Source of the DNA: Amyelois transitella
Taxonomy: Eukaryota; Arthropoda; Insecta; Lepidoptera; Pyralidae
Assembly: GCF_032362555.1 (NCBI RefSeq)
Contig: NC_083512.1
Location: 3,584,001 to 3,648,000, forward strand
Length of the DNA: 64,000 nt
Direction: 5' to 3'
The position numbers and the translations under genes were made by a program. The notes under the pieces are model-generated. The model did not search any database. It saw only the letters and a list, made by a program, of their open reading frames with translations, and was not told the DNA's origin. This document shows, one piece after another, positions 1 through 12,545 of this stretch (position 1 is the stretch's first letter; each line of letters starts with the position of its first letter).

Positions 1-1076
1 ATAGATACAAGAGACGTTTTAAACCCCAGAATGTGATTAAAACGAGTCGGGAATAGACGGGATATTGGCAAAGTTTAACTGTAAATAGTTGCCGGTAACA
101 ATTTCCGTGTCGCCAGGAAACTTCCTTTAAAGTATTTTAACGCATACCCGCGGGTGTATGTGTTTTGCGGGTAGACGTAACTTCTTATCGAGTGGGTGTC
201 AGATCAATGGAATTTTCGAGAATGTCTTAGGTACTAAACCGTTAAGCCGCATATTTACACGAAGAACATAGCTAATGATAATGCACTGAAATGAAAATTA
301 AATGGGATACTAAGTTTACGATACTATAATTTTAAAATTGGTGGATCAGATTACATATAGCATATAGATGTAGCTTCTGCCTACCCCTCCAAGATACAAA
401 GAATGATTTCAAACTAAAAACAAATCTTGTAAACTTATAAAAATAATAAAAAGTTGGTAAATGTAACCCTAGACATCGCTTATAAGGTGTTGCCGGAATT
501 TCACTCCTACACGACCGTTTTTGATGCTATTTGACATTGAGATTGACAAGACGTTTAGCAGTTACAAAAGGTATTTTTTCTGAAAATGTCACTAGATCGA
601 AGCCCCGAGCAATAGCTTGTGATGAGTACTTTCTTAATATATTGATGAAAACAATACTACAATGATAATAAATAATTTCACATTTTCATTTTTCATTCTT
701 ATAATAATTTCACATTTCCGCTACGAATGAAGCTTCCATAAAGCTTTCCAGCAACAAATTCACGCCCTATTTCTACCTCCGTTTGATTTTGTTGTTCCCT
801 TTAGATGAATATTTTCATCTCCGTGTCGTCCATTAGAGTTATCAGCGATATTAAAAGGTTCCCGTGATCGGTGTTAGCTGAAAACATATCCATTAAATCC
901 TTGGATTACTTCCACGTTTTCAAACGCTAAATGCTTGTATGATTTGTAACATTGAATTTCGCTCGAAAAATTATAGGAAGGAGATACTTATGTAGGAAGG
1001 AAAAGTATTAAAAATTAAAAAGTGGAAAACCTATTAATACATGTTGCTGTAGAAGGATGCTTGAAGTATTATTTGA
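1..1076. other. Intergenic, no gene seen
   Basis: AT-rich sequence with stop codons in all frames and no recognisable domain. Around 365-400 there is a short fragment (TTCTGCCTACCCCTCC) that resembles the minus-oriented 3' end of the LINE family seen elsewhere in the window. Confidence 0.5.
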
Positions 1077-1122
1077 CAGCCTCTGTGGCGCAGCGGTAGT
1101 GCGCCACATGCGACACTGGAGG
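1077..1122 (+). mobile_element. Head of a tRNA-derived SINE, interrupted
   Basis: The stretch contains CTCTGTGGCGCAGCGG followed by TAGTGCG, the tRNA-like head with A-box seen in reverse complement at 21760-21790. The B-box part found in the other copy is missing here because unrelated sequence starts at about 1123. The matching SINE tail reappears at about 1698-1778 in the same orientation. The copy therefore looks split by an insertion. Confidence 0.6.
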
Positions 1123-1124
1123 AT

Positions 1125-1189
1125 ATTAAATTTTCTCAATAATTGGGGGCAATGTTATACACTGCCCCCAATTATTGAGAAAATTTAAT
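1125..1189. repeat. Perfect 27-bp inverted repeat (hairpin)
   Basis: The arms 1125-1151 and 1163-1189 are exact reverse complements, with an 11-base loop. The stem includes TTCTCAATAATTGGGGGCA. The hairpin sits right at the point where the SINE head at 1077-1122 stops, so it is probably the end of an inserted element or a product of that insertion. Confidence 0.9.
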
Positions 1190-1697
1190 TTTACAGTGCC
1201 AAGACGAATACCCCGTAAGCCAATCCAATCTTTCGCACCCCCCCATTGCAGAACCAAGTTAGGACGAAATTCGACAGTGCCCAGAATTTGCAGGTTGTAT
1301 AATAGGATCAGTGGACTAGCTGATATACATAATATATCGTTAAAACAATTTTAAGTTGCTTGAATGACTAATATTTATGTATTGTACTCTTATTTTATGT
1401 ACTTATAGGTTAATATTGCTGCCTTATTATTTTAGTTCTTTGCCGTTCAAAACATTGAAGTTGTTACTATTTGCAATAAATAAACTTTATACTAACAAAA
1501 AGGTAGATAGATACTTACTTAAATTTATCAGTAATAATTAAAATTAAACACGGATTGTTCCCCATAGCATGCTGGGTGTGCCTGTAACTGGTCGAGCAAT
1601 TAGAACGAACCTTATTGTATGTATAATCTCTGTATTTACTGTTGTATCGATTGTTGGTGAACTGAATAAATAAATAAAATAAAAAATAAATAAATAT

Positions 1698-1778
1698 TAT
1701 ATAAAATAAAGTATCGTCGAATTAGCATCTGGTATCGCAAGTTTCGAACTTATTTTGAGGCTAACTAAATCTGTGTTG
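1698..1778 (+). mobile_element. Tail of the same SINE type
   Basis: The words AATAAAGTATCG, CGAACTTATTTTGAGGCTAAC and TCTGTGT match the tail of the SINE at 21540-21790 read on its own strand. The upstream 575 bases include an AATAAATAAATAAA-type run and no coding sequence. Confidence 0.5.
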
Positions 1779-2446
1779 TTAAAAAAACAGATTTACTGAT
1801 AAACATTAGGACCAGTAAGACTCTTCGGTATTTCTTGTTTTTTTTTATTATTTCCTTCATTGTCCAACTTGTTCTCATTCTCACTTTCTTCAGACACGTC
1901 TCATAGAAGAAACAATGATGTCATTTCTGTATGCTCAGTCGGACGAAGACACTAGATAGGAGATCACTAAGGCGATGGACCAACAATGGGAACGCCTGAA
2001 GTACAGGAGTTCTTTAGTGATGTACTTGTGAAGACAAGCGCACTGAGAAAGCAGTAGTTACAAAAGTAATGATGCGTACCACCTGCAGTACGAATACCAA
2101 AACTATTCTTAATAGTCTAAAGTAAGGAATGCAAAATAAAGTCAAACAGCATTTCCTGCATTTTGTACATATTTATTTTTCCAGCTTTTGTCCCAAACAT
2201 CTAGGCAAATTTAGTAGATGACTTATTAATAGTTTATCGTTTTTTAATTACAGTGTGTTAGAATGTTCTAGGGTCAGACAAATAGAGAGGTTGTCATAGT
2301 TTTCTCTGATTAAAACTTTGTGTAGAATAGCCCAATAATAATAAATTTCTCAATAAATTGCCCTAATTATATTAATAACTTTTACGGTTTTCCGTCTAAT
2401 GGGAATAACTTGTTGCAAAGAGACTGCACAAACATGGTTATAGTCC

Positions 2447-3270
2447 AAGATCCCAGAGCCGTAAGACACAACTTATTTTCTAAAGAATAGATCTTTCGAT
2501 TCTCAGTAGTCTTTCATGTACTTTTAATACTTGCATGTTTGTGAGACTTGCCCGGTGACACCTGCGCAGGTACCAGGCGAGAAAGGTAACTAAAAATCAC
2601 AGTTACTTAACTTAAATTTATATGACTGATTTTTATATATATTTTATAGAATATTACTCTGAAGTCATATCAGAGAAGTCAGACGCTTTCCATGCGCCAG
2701 AACTTTTGTCAGACGCTTTAAAGCTCTATCAAAAAAAAATTAACTTAATTTATTTTTAAATGTCTGACTTTTATATATGTTATTCAGATAACTATTACAA
2801 AGTTGTATTAAATCAGTCAGACAGTTTGTAATGACCAAACACCCCTTAAACACAGGAATTACTCAGCCTCGAGTATGAGCGCGATAGCACAATGCGCATG
2901 CGCGTCAGAGTAAATATCTAATATTTGAAAAGTACTTACTGTTTTCAATTTCATATTTTTGCATATCTATTCAAATACGATGAAATTTATAATTAAAATA
3001 ATAATTAAACATTTTTAAAATAATATAATATATTGCATATAAATAGGGGAAAATGATTTTTTTTGTAGCAATAGCCTTTCAAAAAGAATGATATTTATTT
3101 TATTTTAAAAAATATATCTATTATAATAATTTCAATAGGAAAATAATTAATTATGATTAATCAATTGAATTATTATTTTATTGTCTCTTAATCATCTTCA
3201 TCATCAAAATAATCATTTGAATTTTCATCATTTATTAAATCTCTATACTGTCCACTCAAGTCATCGTCCT
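2447..3270. repeat. Left arm of a long inverted repeat
   Basis: This 824-bp arm is almost identical to the reverse complement of 3814-4637. Matching landmarks: GGGATCTT outer ends, the pair CCCGGTGACACCTGCGCAGG / CCTGCGCAGGTGTCACCGGG, the segment with GCGCATGCGC, and inner ends at AGGACGATGACTTGAG. Only scattered substitutions and short indels were seen by eye. No clear target-site duplication flanks the arms. Confidence 0.9.
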
Positions 3271-3776
3271 CATCATCAGTTAGATTGTCGTTGCTGGCAG
3301 CATTTTCTGTAAAAATAAAATCATAAACAATTAAAAAATAGAATGACAAATATAATAAATTGTAAGCCAAAAGTCAAAGTACGGTACCTGGTTCATGAAG
3401 TGATTCGCTAACGAATCCGGGTAATTGGTCACCATCAAACCAATGAAAACGGTACTGGTTATTACTACGTTAGAAGTAACGTCCATCCATTATTTTCCGG
3501 AGTAAAAATAGTTGGTTGTTTTTGATTTGCATTATTCCATATGCTGGTAATGTAATTAGCTCGAATAAATTGTTGAAATAACTCAGTTTTGCATGGTGGT
3601 AAATTGCTTGCGTCGAAATTTCTTAAATTTTTTGGGTTGAAGTCTTCGTTAATGTCAGAAGCAGTGTAATTATTTAAAAACAGCTGAAGCCGGGCAGCAT
3701 TAACGTCAAGTATACCAGCAACATTATAAGTTTCGCAGATAAATTTTTGTACTTGGTTAAAAATATCTTGTTGCAA
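3188..3776 (-). pseudogene. Transposon-type protein fragment, broken
   Basis: Read on the minus strand, 3776-3465 encodes about 103 residues with LPPCKTELFQQFIRANY and, near the end, PENNGW. After a stop at 3465 another frame continues with FHWFDGDQLPGF and VSESLHEP at about 3440-3390. A plausible intron (GTACCG donor near 3389) then leads to an acidic tail, LTDDEDDDLSGQYRDLINDE, ending at 3188. I recognise this layout (LPP, RANY-x-W, NGW, WFDGDQxP, acidic end) only as a type of uncharacterised protein that travels with transposons, so no function is assigned. The frame break at 3465 and the missing N-terminal part say it is defective. The acidic tail lies inside the left arm of the inverted repeat and is duplicated in the right arm. 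Confidence 0.55.
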
Positions 3777-3813
3777 GTTTTCATCGGTAAACGATTCTGC
3801 ATCTCCGAGGATC

Positions 3814-4637
3814 AGGACGATGACTTGAGTGGACAGTATAGAGATTTAATAAATGATGAAAATTCAAATGATTATTTTGATGATGAAGATAATTAAGAGA
3901 CAATAAAATAATAATTCAATTGATTAATCATAATTAATAAATTTCCTATTGAAATTATTATAATAGATATATTTTTTAAAATAAAATAAAAATCATTCTT
4001 TTTGAAAGGCTATTGCTACAAAAAAAATCATTTTCCCCTATTTATATGCAATATATTATATTATTTTAAAAATGATTAATTATTATTTTAATTATAAATT
4101 TCATCGTATTTGAATAGATATGCAAAAATATGAAATTGAAAACAGTAAGTACTTTTCAAATATTAGATATTTACTCTGACGCGCATGCGCATTGTGCTAT
4201 CGCGCTCATACTCGAGGCTGAGTAATTCCTGTGTTTAAGGGGTGTTTGGTCATTACAAACTGTCTGACTGATTTAATACAACTTTGTAATAGTTATCTGA
4301 ATAACTTATATAAAAGTAAGACATTTAAAAATAAATTAAGTTAATTTTTTTTTGATAGAGCTTAAAAGCGTCTGACATAAGTTCTGGCGCATGGAAAGCG
4401 TCTGACTTCTCTGATATGACTTCAGAGTAATATTCTATAAAATATATATAAAAATCAGTCATATAAATTTAAGTTAAGTAACTGTGATTTTTAGTTACCT
4501 TTCTCGCCTGGTACCTGCGCAGGTGTCACCGGGCAAGTCTCACAAACATGCAGGTATTAAAAGTACATTAAAGACTACTGAGAATCGAAAGATCTATTCT
4601 TTAGAAAATAAGTTGTGTCTTACGGCTCTGGGATCTT
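3814..4637. repeat. Right arm of the long inverted repeat
   Basis: Reverse complement of 2447-3270. On the plus strand it contains a second copy of the acidic tail of the transposon-type protein, DDDLSGQYRDLINDE ending DDEDN and then a stop at about 3895. The whole structure (two 824-bp arms and a 543-bp spacer) is a foldback-type element or an inverted duplication of one element. Confidence 0.9.
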
Positions 4638-7600
4638 ACTATCGTATCGTATTGTTAGACCAATATTTAGACAACTAATGTTTGGACAGCCAAGGTTTAG
4701 GGATAATTTCTCAGGCCATCATTCGCCATGTTATCTTACGGACTCTTAGTAAAAATATTGGTTCATTACGTACCTACCTATTGTAATAATTTATGTGAGA
4801 TTTTCCTCAGCAAGTCCATGCGAAATTTGTACTACATATATATAATACCTATTAAACAATGTGAAAGTCTGATTTTAATAAAATCAAACTCTTCTCTCCT
4901 TTTGCCTGGAAAATTTATAAATTTGTTAAACGATTCGATGGAATTTCTTACCGCTAGACGAAAATTAAAAGGTATTTTTTTAATTTTATTAAACCAGACC
5001 ATCTGTAGAACAAAATCGGTTAAGTCGTTTTTAAGCTAATCATAATTTTGTGAAAAATTTAAGTGGACGCGAGTTCTGATTTCACAGCGAACGCCAAATG
5101 ATATCTGCCTCAATTTTTTAAATAAACTGGATATCAATTAATGTTTAGATTACTATTACTTATGGTTGGGAGACAAAGCAACCTACATGATTAAGGGCGC
5201 AAACAAATAAGCCCAGGTGTGACCCAGATCCTTCAGGACTATATATATAGGAATCAGGAAAGGTGGATGTCTTTATTACACGTTTTGTTTACAGAACTCT
5301 GACCTTAAGTAAACTTTCACGTGTTGTAATTTTACGCAGTGTTTGCGCGAGAAGGACATTAATACATACCTACATACAAAGCACGCCTCTTTCTTTTCAC
5401 TTGGACAAAAATAATAATAAATAAACATTGGTCAAATCACATAGACTTTTGCTTCAATCACATTTGTCAATGTCTCTCTACTCCTGAGCTGACCTTACAC
5501 TAGATAGAAAGTCCCCAATTTGATCAAGCTACAGTTCTGCTTATAGACTCCCTTAAAAATATAATGTTTTCCACATAACGAAAGAGGCGTGATTTTATGT
5601 ATGTATGTATAACGAAAGCAGTGTTTTAAAAAAAATCTCCGTTCGTCAATTTTGTGATAGTTTATATAATTCGTCTTCGACATCAGACTAGACTATGATA
5701 GTAGTCTTCGACATCAGAATAAACTATTGTAGGGTAGAAAAAAATCATTGGAAGGTGGCCGAAGGACTGTATTATGCAAATCAAATCGAAATGAGCACGC
5801 TTTTTTAAATCTGATACCACGACTGGCTTTGAACACCACCTTATGATATCTGCTTCATACCTACGCCACATTTGCTACATAACCCCAAGATCCTTTTATG
5901 TACTTATATAAATGAGATTTTTTTACATAGAACTAGTTTTGTTGGGGATTGTTATTTAAATAATCGAGGGACGCGCTCCACTGAATTGCAGGTTTTTGGA
6001 TAAAAAGGGAAATTGCTTTTTCAAACAACTGACAAAGAAATAGCTACCTACGTATGTAAATATTGTCTGTAGGAATATGAGTTCTCTATATATAACCGGA
6101 AACTACACTTACTCAGACCTGTTATAGACTAATAGTTAATTGTTTAGTATCCTATTACCGTGCCAATTTATATAGCCATAACATTTCACGATATCAAACT
6201 AAAACGAATAACATCACATTTTATCTCTAAATGAGTAGACGCAGCCTACGTGTATTATAATTCAATAGAGACTGCAGTGTGTGTTGTCTTTATTGATATC
6301 GATAATACAAAGTAGGAATTCTAGCTTTATCATAATTAAATACGTTTGTGTAAACCGCATTCATCTCTATTTAAAAGTTTTGGGGCATTGCTTGAAGTAA
6401 ATTTATAAAAGACCACTACTTCCTTTTTCCACAACCGATTTTGACGAAACAAAGTTTTGACAAATTGTTGTAAAACCGTTAAAATCCGTAGACTAATTTC
6501 GAAGTAATAACGTAATAGACAGAAAGCCAAAAATTAAAAGAGTGTTTTCTTGGTTTCACTCGATGTTTACTGTCTGTCTGATTATATGAATGTTTTGATA
6601 AATATAACTAATTGGCTTAAATAAAAATCAATTACATTAATTAATAGTTTCGTTTCTGTTCCGAATAAAGGGAAAACTTTATACTCTCCGTGGACTGACT
6701 TTATTAAAGTACCCCCGTAGAATTCTAAACAGGATTGATATTGCGTGTGGCGGTAGATTTCAATATTGTGTCCCCCTTTTAGCCGGCTGCAGGAATGGGA
6801 AGAAATAAATTTATTATTTTTCGACCATGTGTGTGTATGTACATGTACATATCGAAAAGGTTATGTGAATGATTTTTTTATTCAGGTTTAGTAATTACTA
6901 CGCCCGCGTGGAATTAAATATTCCGGTAAATTCCGTTGCCCCTGGAATTTTGAGGAATCCTCTCTTAGTGCATCCCTATGCCACATAGGATCCTGTATTC
7001 AACATTTTAAATCTCTAGGCAAACTTAAGTAGCGGTTTTTTAGTGCGTTAAAATGTCATACAACAATTTTCCTGCTTCATTCTTTTACTAGTTGTTACCC
7101 ACGACTTCTTTCATTCTCATCTCTGCTTGATCTCGGTTGCCTATCCACAGAAGTGATTGGTGGCCCGGGGCCCGCCTTCCGACTTTTCCCTCCACTTCGG
7201 CCTGCCCCTTCTACCTGGACCCGGCGGTAGCGATATGACCAGAAATTTGTTCCCCTAAGTGTCTACAATTTTCCGCAAGGATGGCTTTTGTCTCCTATGT
7301 CACGGACATGAAGGCTTCCGTAGACATGGGAGTTCCTCACGCGGCCCTTCCGTGATACTCCACACATCCATCGCAGCAGGTTCATTTCCGAGACACGCAG
7401 GTTTTGCTTGTGCCGTACACACACACACATATACATAATCCATACAAAGTTTCACATTCGTAATAAAAAATCTATTAACATCATCATTAAAAAATAATCC
7501 CATTTCGTCGCACCCCCACGTCGTCGTATCGCTTATGTATTAGGAACTTAAAATAAATAAGCCATTTTACGTAAACAGTATTTATGCGTTCAACGTAACG

Positions 7601-10600
7601 TTACTTCCATAGGTAATTGGAAAATGCTACGCACAAAATTACCCTGAAATAAAGTATGATCCCGCTTAAGTAAGATCAATTCGAACATAGTATTTTAGTA
7701 TTTTATTTTTTGTATTTTTACAAATTTGTTTTGACATGTATAGCACAGTTGGCGGACTTACTGCTAGTAGCATAATTTACTCCTCTCCGTTACAACCACG
7801 GTTAGCACTCTCAGAAATGGACCAAGGAAATAGGATATAGCTAGAAACTAGAAAGTTCAATGTTTGTATAACATACAAAGTATTCATATCATATCTCAAC
7901 CTACACCGGGTTAAAATATTAAAATATTTCAAACATAGTTACCATACAAGGTACCACATTTATGTTATTGTTCGGTAAAATATTCAAGTTGTATAAAAGC
8001 AAAACAAAAACTAATATTACGTTTTGTAAGGCCGCTTACCTGCTGGTAAATATTCACGTCTCGTTTCGGCACAAAACAAGCTCCCACAGAATAAACAGGA
8101 GCAAATAACAATTTATCCCTTGTTGGAAAACACTAATATAATATCATAAATAATATATTGTTGGATAACTCTAACTTCATTTCATTTCTAGTCAAATTTT
8201 GTTTTATAATTTTTTAACAATAATCACAAAGTTATTTATAAATTCTCTCTCATAGGTTCATACTTGCAACGCTTAATCCAGATTGCGCTCGGTCCTAGTT
8301 TTGGTTAGAAAAGAAAAGAAATTTGTTTGAAAAAAAGATTACCATCCGATATCGACTATCTTTCCTTGCGAATATGATACAATAGTTGTTGGTTCATTTT
8401 TTTTTGTAGGTACTTTCCTCCAACGATATTTATAATTCCTAACCAGTCCTTATTATAATATAGCAGACGTTTATTGTGCATATTACTCACTATAGTCCCA
8501 CATACAATCTTTGTTTCAAAGTATACACTATTTGTATAACTTTATCTTCTAATCACCTATCTAAGCCCCCAGTAACAGCCCGAAGCTTCAAACTCGCTGA
8601 GTAACGAAATATTTAAAAATCATTTATAAATTGACCTAACCTTAATTATGTTGTTATTGTCATCTATCGACAGACAGCCCTATGGCGCCGCCTGATAAGC
8701 TGATAAGCCCACGTAAACAAGGGACGCGCGCGGCTCGACCCATTTGACACAATCCAACTATTTATATATAAATAATCAGTTAACTTATTTCCCCTACGAC
8801 CCGTGATAATAGTTGAGTCATTTGCGAAAGAGTTTGTAGTAAATAGTTGTTGCCATGGCCGATTATCGGGACAAACACGTGCCGTGTACATAAAAACAAA
8901 CAGTTTTGTAACCGGTGTTATAAATAAAATAAACGGACAACTGCGAATTTGTATTTATTAGTAGTAGTTACGAAATTAGTGAGGCTTCTGTTGGTTGAGT
9001 TTCACTTCAAATTTTCTTCTTAATGAACTACTAACTAACTTTATTACCTACTAGCAAATTTCTATCTATTCAACACATTTTTCTCATATTTATTCGTTTG
9101 CAAATTACGAACGAACGATTCGGATTATATATAGGATAGCATAGTCTACGGATGTTTTGTCTCACTATGCTAGCATACGAAGAAAGTCGCTTTGCCTAGG
9201 CAAAGGTCTTTCATCAATCGTCTTCACTCACATGTTTTTCGTGGTTGCTCAGCCGCCGCTGTTGTCCCGGTCACATCCTCAACCCTCTGAAGAGGAGCCT
9301 GAACCATGGATTGGGTGAGTCAGGTTACTACACGAGGCTATTTCGCATCGGCTACGTTCGAAATCAAATTTCGCAGTTATGAGAACAGGATTACAAACCT
9401 TACTTTTCAACATGCAGTTAGCCTAGCGTCTGAAATATACGAATATTTAAGTACCTATATTATCTCGCAGTGCTGTTAGTGGGCATGACACAGCGAAATA
9501 GCGTGCACAGCAGAACCGTTGGTCGGAAATAAAGTACATAGACATGTCGTTATTATAGAGAAGTATACAGAATACACTAAGTCTTGGAAACCTATTGGTA
9601 TTTTGATAGATATTATACTTATTATATACGGTCAATTGTGGCAAAAACTTGGCATTGGTTGGAAATAATACAAGTAATTCGTATCGTATGTTTTCACCGA
9701 TATTTAAACTTGAACCCCTTTAAGGGAACCTTTCTGTAAGGGAACTTCGATTGTTTCAAATATTAGTAAGATATTTGGAACTAAGTTCTTGTAACTTATA
9801 ATTAATCTACTTACTAAATTAAATCACTGAAATTTCCAGGAATTATTCAATAATCGGTAGATTTCGTGTTCTACTTTAAGAAGCTTAGAAAATAGTGTGA
9901 TTTATGCGATGTCAGCAGTCATCCTCCGCCTTGGACGATTAACTTGAGTGGTTCCGAGTACACACGACTGCACACACTACGTTACATTAAGGACTATCTG
10001 AACGCAGACGTCGATCTATCTAGACACCGTAAATGTATTTACATTCATATACATCGCGAGACAAACACGTGGCAAAATGGTGAATAATTGACTTATCGAA
10101 ACTCTTTCATTACCCGTGATCATCAATAACTGAAGTATTATCGTAAGATACAAATACTCAAAGATCGTGCTGTATTGAGCTGTATCGGTGAAATCCTTGG
10201 CTGATATAAGGCACAATGGGATAAACCCTTATTCCGCTCTGTTGGACTAAAGTCTAAGTCCTGCTGTAAACGGCAGAAAACACTTGAGACTATTGATCTT
10301 GCGGTATCTAGCTAAATTTATGTCCGTGTATCAGTGGATAAATCGCTGGGTTTAATTTGATTGATACCTCTGATTGCGCACGAGGGACCACCTGAACTGT
10401 GGATTGAAACTATCGTGAACATGTTTATACGTGACGCTGATGAAACGGTTTAAATCAGTAGATACGTTACGCTGTTTAATTCTTGAATTAAACAAACCCC
10501 TGAAGCTACGTGAGCATATGGCTACATAAATGTAGCCTATTTTAATCATTGTATTAGAATTTCTCAATGAAATTTCATAAAATCGCGAATAAAATGTTTT

Positions 10601-11600
10601 AGAATAAGATATTGAACATTATGTCCCTTTAATTCCTCGGCAGTTGCTTTAAAAGCTGCAAAAGTTGTCAGTTGTCTGTACTCATCTGCTTAATCGTTAA
10701 AGTTACAAATACCGTTTCTATGAACTGTAAAATTTAGAATTTTATTACTTTTATCGCAAATTAATTTTATACAAAGTTTCAACTGCTCAGTTAGAGAATT
10801 ACCTATTAGTAGCTTTTAACCGGGGTAAGATAATTGTGATGCTCACTGTACATTGACCAAACGATCCTTTATCAGTCAGGACGATATTTAAATAAAAATA
10901 TGTTGGTAATAAACGGATTTTGTTAATGTCTGTGACCTCCCAAGTCTATTTTAAGATTTTAGAGTTCCGTTCCGTATCGCTATCACTGTTGCTATGTGCA
11001 CTTGATACTATAGAAAATATAGACCTCTAAATGAAATGTTTACTCCTTAATTACATACTTTATAAATATATGTTGACGCCTTTGCTTGGTGGTAAAGTGT
11101 AATAATATTGATGTGTGCATTTATACTTACTTTATCGGTTAAATTTGTTTTAAACATTCCTTTAGTTAGGGATGGAGTATGCAATAGTTGATATTTTAGT
11201 TTACTTTAACATGTCAAAACTTACGCATATGGACCTCCCTAAATTGGTGGAGATTTTGTACTAAAAATCCTTTTTTGTTTTCAAACTGAAAATTTGGGTG
11301 TCATGATTTATTATCTTTAATGGGAAATTATGGGACCCTTACGGAATTTCTCATGACAATCATTAATCAGACAGAAATCGATTGCACTTAACACTTACGA
11401 GTACTTTGCTGCGAACTAGAGGTATCTACCTGCCTATAAACTTTTTGTGACAATTTATCTCACTGATGGCAAAAACATCTCATCGAAATCAAAACATACG
11501 ACGGGGTGAGAATTTTTATGCAAAAACGTTAAGAAAATTGTGTACGGCTGTTAATTTTAATGGTTACAATGACTGGCCTCCCTAAAAGTAAAATTTTCCA
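4638..11600. other. Intergenic, no convincing gene
   Basis: No open frame here shows a recognisable domain, signal peptide or splice-consistent exon chain. Repeat debris is visible. LINE-tail fragments occur around 5370-5400 and 5578-5610 (AGAGGCGTGATTTTATG followed by TATG repeats), and a GC-rich patch at 7130-7230 resembles retroelement 3' sequence. A short CA run lies at 7417-7430. Around 9240-9350 a dispersed repeat (GAAGAGGAGCCTGAACCATG, then TACACGAGG) recurs in other forms near 16350, 24440, 27640 and 32060. Confidence 0.5.
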
Positions 11601-11603
11601 GCC

Positions 11604-11783
11604 TTAAGGTCGATCCGCACATGACAGTAGCGGCACGTGCCATACCGTAACGTAGTGAAAAATGACATAGTTGCCTGCCGGCCGACATCAGCATCATTGA
11701 CACGAGTACCTACGAATAGCGTCGTACAAAATGTATGCCATATCTTTTTTCACTGACACTGTTATGTGCGGATCAGCCTTTAC
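11604..11783. mobile_element. Small inverted-repeat element (MITE-like)
   Basis: The left end reads TTAAGGTCGATCCGCACATG and the right end CATAACAGTG in reverse, giving GTTATGTGCGGATCAGCCTT on the plus strand. These are terminal inverted repeats of about 24 bp with a few mismatches around a 130-bp non-coding middle. The size and lack of coding sequence fit a non-autonomous DNA transposon; the superfamily is not determined. Confidence 0.65.
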
Positions 11784-12426
11784 ATTACCTGGCATAACAT
11801 TATGTTACTACGAGAAGGTATTGACCTTAAGTTAAGTAACCTTGACACAGTCCCATCACAAAGGCTGTATTATTTTTACAATTATGGAATCAGCGAATCT
11901 CATCAAGAATTTATATTTAGAAGTGGAAGTACTTACAACTGAAAATGTTGTTGTTCCAAACAAATTTCTCTCACCGCCCAAGCGACGGTCATTGTTAACA
12001 ACATATAGTTTTAAATAGTTTATTTTTGTGTAAAATTTATTTCTGTATGGTTAAAAAGCAGATGCATGAGGGTGTTCAGGGTCTCTATCCCTTTCGTCTT
12101 TGGGTGTTCCATCTTACTACCTTCAGCTGTTAAGGTCGGAGATCGAAAAAAAACCAATAAGTTGTGGAGTAGCCACATATTCACTATGCAGTGCCGACAC
12201 CTCACCTTAATTGTCACTTACACTGCGCTTGTTCATAGACCTGGTAACGGGCTGCAACTGTAACTAAAGGATGAAACAAACAAAATGAAATAACGACATT
12301 TCTAAAAGTTCCTTAGCTAAATCAATAATTATTGTTTAGAAGAAATCTGTTATCTCATGTTTTGTAAACGGTCTTATCGATATAAACAAGTTTTAAGTAA
12401 CACCGTACTCTGGACCAGAGCGAGTC

Positions 12427-12463
12427 TATTTTTAGCCGCGCACTCTTATGCGGGGTCCATTCG
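12427..12463 (+). promoter_or_regulatory. Candidate core promoter of the insulin-like gene
   Basis: TATTTTTA at 12427-12434 is followed 32 bases later by CCATTCG (A at 12459), which fits an insect initiator. The spacing is what a TATA box and initiator should have. It would give a 57-base 5' UTR before the ATG at 12516. Seen by eye only; AT-rich sequence makes chance matches easy. Confidence 0.4.
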
Positions 12464-12515
12464 TCAGGTAACGGCATCCGGAAGACCACGCAGTGGGCTC
12501 CGCCAACCAGACACC

Positions 12516-12545
12516 ATGGCGACACGAGTGGAAACACTCTACGTT
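12516..12545 (+). CDS. Insulin-like gene exon 1 (start, signal peptide)
   Basis: The ATG sits in a good context (ACACCATGG). It encodes MATRVETLYV and is followed directly by the donor GTACGT. Joined in phase 0 to exon 2 it completes a signal peptide that exon 2 alone lacks. An in-frame stop, the TAG of the acceptor, precedes exon 2, so a spliced upstream start is required. Confidence 0.7.

Noticed and set aside
8664-8891. 75-residue minus-strand frame in a GC-richer patch
   Set aside because: No signal peptide, no domain, and composition follows a likely repeat.
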